From assembly GCA_023974075.1 (NCBI GenBank), contig CM043791.1:22966662-23030661 (forward strand): 64,000 nt of DNA. Reading direction: 5' to 3'. Positions within the stretch are counted from its first letter, which is position 1. Each line of letters starts with the position of its first letter. This document shows, in pieces, positions 59,494 to 64,000 of the stretch. The position numbers and the translations under genes are program-made. Source of the DNA: Chaenocephalus aceratus (Eukaryota; Chordata; Actinopteri; Perciformes; Channichthyidae). The notes below the pieces were generated by a model, which searched no databases, had not been told where the DNA came from, and saw only the letters and a program-made list of their open reading frames with translations.

Positions 59494-60940
59494 CAGTGCT
59501 ATTCAACTTCATTAGCAAGTGGGCCAAATAGGAAAATCACTGGGGGTTTGTGGGCCACACAATACTTTGTCAAGGAACCACTACAAATAACTCTTGCATA
59601 CAGTAGTGTTAATAGATACTAATACATTAAATGAACTAGTCAAGTGCATCCCTTTTTTTAACTTTAATTGTATCAACATAAATCATTACAGAAAGCAACC
59701 AGTCCATAAAAAGAGTTGACACAAAAGTGCAAAATGTTGCATCTTTAAAACTAAGTAGGAGACATGAGTTTTTTCCCCCAACAGTTCCATGTCCACTAAT
59801 GTACAAAACAAGATGAATATAATAAAACAGTATTCATCACATTAACAGTAAGTAGCCCTGTTTATAATATCCTCAACACTTCCAAGCATACATAAGGTGC
59901 ATTGAAGACAACACAAGTCCATAAAATGTAATACTAAATGCAAATAGAACATAGTAAAACAATAGCCATCAGACTCACAATAACATTTATATCTTGGAAA
60001 CATTTTTACAATTTTCGAAACAGTAAGTAGGCTTGTTTGAATGACCATAAAATGAATGACCATAAAACAGATCTGCATACATACCATGAATCAGACTTCT
60101 GTCATGTTTAGCCTGTTTGAGTCAGTGAGAGAAATTACACTGCCTTTATTTAGCTATTTCAGCATAGTTTGGCTCATAAGTGGTAAGAGCAATCCTGAGA
60201 CACTCATGCAACTTCTCATTGGTCATGGAGCAACGTGCCCTTGTTTTGATGGCATTCATATGAGAAAAGCTAGACTCAAGTATAGGTAGATCCAAACATT
60301 GTCAGTATAAGCAAGGCCACCTTCCTCATTGTTGGCCACTTGACTCCGTTCAAATGATGCTAGCAGTCCCTGTACTTTCCTTCTCCGTTCCTCTGAGCCC
60401 ACGGGAAAACTGGCAGAAAACGAGCCGTGATTTGAGTTGTAGTGTCGCTTTACGTTGTATTCTTTCATCACGGATATACTTTCGTTGCACAATAAACACA
60501 CCGGTTTATTACTTGTTGCGGCTGGCAAAGTAAATACATATTTGTCAGTCCATTCATTCTGGAATTGGCGATTTTCCGAATCAACTTTACGTTTCTTGGG
60601 CTTGGAGAGAGACATCTTGAAGCTGTTGTTAACTAAAGCACTTTCTTTGTGGCCCGCGAACCTAGTGTGTAACGTGAGTTTGACTGAGCCAATGACAATG
60701 TGGACACAGTGCGGTTTTTTTTTAATGAGCAGAGCGCGGCAGGCAAAAATAATGGATTCAAAATAATTCAAATTAATGGAAAAACCAGCGTTTTCGCCGC
60801 ATCGTCGGATTTAGTGTGATCAGACATTAGTTTTATTTATGCTATTACACATATGCCATTTCGCAGACAACCTCTTGTGGGCCATAAAAAAGTTCTGAAG
60901 GGCCTGATTCGGCCCGTGGGCCGCTAGTTGAATAGGCCTG
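59494..60940. mobile_element. hAT element with an internally deleted transposase gene
   Basis: Ends CAGTGCTATTCAACTTC and CTAGTTGAATAGGCCTG are inverted. A perfect 8-bp duplication ATTTATAG flanks it (59486-59493, 60941-60948). 1447 bp. The minus strand encodes the transposase N-terminus (60615 to about 60300) followed directly by its C-terminus (about 60290-60150); the DDE core between them is gone. Confidence 0.9.
60150..60615 (-). pseudogene. hAT transposase: N-terminal finger joined to C-terminal dimerisation region
   Basis: From ATG 60615 the frame gives SKPKKRKVDSENRQF, NEWTDKYVFTL, a finger (KPVCLLC...KRHYNSNH) and KVQGLLASFERSQ, as in GTF2IRD2/FAM200-like transposases. About 60290 the homology jumps, in another frame, to ESSFSHMNAIKTRARCSM and LHECLRIALTTYEPNY, the hAT C-terminal dimerisation motif, closed by a stop. 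The junction is out of frame, so the joined protein is not made as such. Confidence 0.75.
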
Positions 60941-60948
60941 ATTTATAG

Positions 60949-63113
60949 CTTGTTGGCTGAACGATGAACTGACTGATTGCAACATAAAAACATAGCCTTG
61001 TTGTGTCTCTCGCTGTTGTCAGACTCAGTCGGAGCTGATGCTGCCCCTCCGATGTATCGCCAGGCTATATCCACTGGCCGGCGAGCCATGTGACTGGGCT
61101 AATGCTGAAGAATGCTCTTGTGAATATAAATAGACCTGGCTGGCAAGACACATTTGCTTTCATGCCTGAGGAGGAGAAAACAAGCATCTCTTTGACACAA
61201 AAGCTCCCCCATTATTGCATCGGAGGCCACCCTCTAAAAGTCCAAGAGTCAGTCCTAATTGTGTTTATATCAGCCAGGAGCAAATACTTCCATCCAACCA
61301 ACAGGCTGGCTGGCTGCTACATGTGGGTCACTGTTACGCCCGTGGGTGGTGTGTGAAATACTGCAGCCTGTTGAGAGCTGCCCTTCTCAGCCTGCTGTCT
61401 GACCCATGGAGAAAGATGCTATAGGTATGCTAATTGTTAAAGCATCATACCAGTACATTTGGGGGTTTTATGCAACCTACAAATTGTGTATACTTCAAAT
61501 TGATTGGTGAATAAACGATGTGATTTCCCGTCTTACAGGCAACTATTGATTTAACTTCATTATTAAGTACTTAATCGGAGTTAATACTGCGCCTTGGCAT
61601 ATTGGAAAAACTAGCCAACAAGCATCTTTACAGGAAAGTCCGACTGATGATGTCTTTAATGTTGTTGAGCAGTTCAGACATGTACCTGTCAACATAATGT
61701 GTCTTAGACTGCCTTAAGACTTGGAGGCTTGAGGTATTTCTGATATTTGAAAGATACTGTTTTCCGTTTTGTATACATTTATATTAACAATGGATAAAAT
61801 TACTTCCACGTCATTTTTTTAATGCAAAAAGCGATGATTTTGATAACTATGATCAGGTGCTTACTCTTGAAATGACTGTAGCTCTGACCATAAAGCGGCT
61901 CTTTGTTGTTCCCCATGTCATTCACAGACCCTGTCTCTCTCATTGTCTCTGTCCCTCACTCTCCCTTCAGCTGATGGACCACAGCTGATCATTACAGCCT
62001 TTTGAAGAGGGTGTGTGGAGCACGGGGTATTTTCTCAGCAGCTGGTCAGTTTCTATATATGAAATGGCAGGCCTGCGTCACAGGAAGGGCTGATGGGAAA
62101 CCACAGCTCAGGGGCACAGCAGTCCTGCTCTATATGTACAATGAACGTTTCCAAAAGGTCACCTGCTTTCTTTGTCAGTGACTCGTTGGGTTGGTGTATT
62201 ATGTTTTTGGAGTCATGCCTTCCATTTGAATAGGTCTCTATTAATTCTCTTGCGGTGCCAAAGGGTTATCGGAATATACCAGTAAGTAGAAGTCCTCAGG
62301 AAGCCCCTCTACAGGCCGATGTGTATCTCCCCTCTTGGCCCCTCGGAGCACATTGTGCTGCAGCTTGGCCTGTAGTCATGGACCCCTTTAATTCAACTCC
62401 TCAGAGAAAGAGGTAAAACAAAGGCTGTGAACACACATTGGATTGGTGGGGCTTCAACCTCTTAATCTTTCAACAGTCGATAGTTCACATGCACTGTTGT
62501 ATGTAATGCATTTGTACAGTCATAGTCTATAATGGAAGCATTAGGGTTAATACTTTTGCACTCTTTAGTGTCGTTTCCTAGAGATTTCCTTTTTTTGTTT
62601 GAAGTTGTTTGCGGGTTAAACCCTGATATGTGTTGCTTTAACTATTTGTATCAGTGCACTAGATGTTATAATGCTACAGTGAATTTGACTCATTAGATGG
62701 TTTGTAGAAGACAAGCCACATGTCGGTGTGAGTAGTGACAGCATGTCATCACAGTATTTCTCACACTGCTGTCAGTGGGAGGCCCTCGTCCTACAGCAGC
62801 TTAGTGTCATGCTCCAGTGACGACACACAGTCAGTCGGCTGTTATTGTGAACAAATAAGCACTAGAGCTATATTTTAAGATTATCCAACTAAACTTTTTT
62901 TTGTGACTTAAACATGTGTGCACACTATATGGCCGTAGACACCTGAGGTAGATATTATTGTGAAATATTGAAATATTGTGAAATAGCAAAGAAGATATGT
63001 GGTATCATCAATTTAGAAAGTCAAGCCCGGCTCTGCAAATGTCCATACTAAGAGAGGCAGGTGTTTGTTGAAAGTTTATAATTGTGATTTTCAGGTAGTT
63101 CTTTAACATCTAC
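60949..63113. other. dip2b intron 1, mostly featureless
   Basis: 61010-61420 is GC-richer with no transposon marks and could be a conserved regulatory element. The remainder is AT-rich, and no exon was recognised. Confidence 0.4.
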
Positions 63114-64000
63114 TAGGGGTGTAAAGGTATACGTATTCGTACCGAAATTATTCGGTATGGGCCCTTCGGTTCGGTACACATGTGTAGCGAACGAATATAA
63201 CGTTAAACGTAAAAAATTGAGAACGTGAACAACTTCTTGGAAGTAATCTCAGGTGCTGCGTCGCAGCATTCAGAGTAATTTGCTCACATTGGGTTCAACG
63301 CGCCATAGAGCGGCCAAGTCATTTCATTGGACGAGAGGCATACTATGAGAGCTGGTCAGAGGGGTGCGTTCAAATGTAGTCAGTAATTTGAGGAACTGTC
63401 GAAATGACGAACGCAGATAAAGTTGAGCTCGAAAATCCTCCAGCATCATTGAAGTCTCCGGTTTGGGAACATTTTGGTTTCGCAGTTACGTACAAGGATG
63501 ACGGACAAAGACAGGTGGACCAAACCAAAGCTGTTTGTCGGCATTGTTCAACTACAATTGGTTACGCGGCAATACATCAAACTTGCACTCATTTGAAAAG
63601 GCATCACCCGAACGTGAATATCACCGGTACTAAAAGAAAAAAGACTGAAGTGCAAACCCAACTCCCACTAGCGTTTAAGCCTCCACCACTCGCAACAAGT
63701 TCAGACCGAGCCAAAGCTATTACAAACGCCAAATATCCCTATGTTGCCATGTTAGCAAAGCGCTACCTGGCTGTATCTGCTACTACCTCTGTCCCTAGCG
63801 AGAGGGTGTTCTCCACAGCAGTGCCAGCAGATCTGCCCTTTCGGCAAGCAATGTGGACAAGTTAATTTTTCTTTAAAAAAACATGAAAATACAATGACAA
63901 GCAAGTCCTAATGTCAAACTGGCTGCTTAGGTACTAGTACAGTACACTTCAAATACAGATAATGTCAGTTAATCGAAATGCTGCACCTTAATGTTTATTT
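63114..64000 (+). mobile_element. hAT (ZBED-like) deletion derivative, right end beyond the window or lost
   Basis: The left tip TAGGGGTGTAAAGGTATACG and subterminal GGTACC-like motifs (ATTCGTACCGAA, TTCGGTTCGGTACAC) mark a hAT left end. It carries the ORF at 63404-63865. No matching right tip is found before 64000. Confidence 0.7.
63404..63865 (+). pseudogene. Shortened hAT transposase: BED finger fused to C-terminal hAT motif
   Basis: An open 153-codon frame. Residues 18-70 form a BED finger (SPVWEHFGF, AVCRHC, then HLKRHHP). A basic linker TGTKRKK follows. Residues about 107-138 are the hAT C-terminal dimerisation motif (YPYVAMLAKRYL and SVPSERVFSTA). The roughly 400-residue DDE core expected between them is missing, and the join is in frame. 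Just after FSTA a small loss shifts the frame; the normal ending (ASRSALSASNVDKL) continues in another frame. ZBED1-like family. Counted as a pseudogene because it cannot transpose, though a small DNA-binding protein is possible. Confidence 0.75.

Overview
The window is nuclear DNA of a ray-finned fish, probably a percomorph teleost. The evidence is vertebrate split genes with GT/AG introns, dense short hAT and Tc1-type elements, a Ty1/copia remnant, a non-LTR (LINE) remnant and long microsatellites. Four genes recognisable from their protein sequence all lie on the + strand, in the order larp4 (3' part, 1-1458), asb8 (6253-7752), atf7 (coding 33116-46932) and dip2b (first coding exon, 51619-51703). 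In human, all four homologues are on 12q13, so this looks like a compacted piece of one ancestral block.

Layout: 1-3660 is the last four larp4 exons and 3'UTR. 4680-9095 is asb8, with a TATA-like promoter, a non-coding exon 1, two upstream ORFs, and a broken copy of its own last exon inside intron 1. 9200-26500 is a transposon graveyard: a hAT composite (9271-13670); a minus-strand Ty1/copia element (about 13671-20132) with a hAT MITE in gag and a 3-kb hAT in its leader; a GC-capped MITE-like element (20134-21184); and a plus-strand LINE (about 21560-26500) split by a 2.9-kb hAT and a 0.37-kb element. Target-site duplications let the order of insertion be read.

27376-27628 is an A/T-only repeat and palindrome directly abutting a CpG-containing segment that I read as the atf7 promoter and 5' non-coding exon. 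atf7 then spans 33-47 kb in 11 coding exons (482 residues), with a 2.6-kb 3'UTR carrying a CCT microsatellite. Intron 9 is inflated by a pair of about 1.36-kb inverted elements, one carrying a PIF/Harbinger-like MITE and the other sitting inside a hAT. From about 51300 on come the dip2b promoter, exon 1 and more than 12 kb of its first intron. That intron holds a 150-bp GT repeat, several hAT derivatives and, at the right edge, a hAT copy whose ORF joins a BED zinc finger to the C-terminal dimerisation motif.

The host genes do not form a single pathway. LARP4 binds poly(A) mRNA, ASB8 is a substrate receptor of a Cullin-5 ubiquitin ligase, ATF7 is a stress-responsive bZIP factor, and DIP2B is a DMAP1-domain/adenylate-forming-domain protein. 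All family calls come from reading the translations and recalling the families. No search was run.
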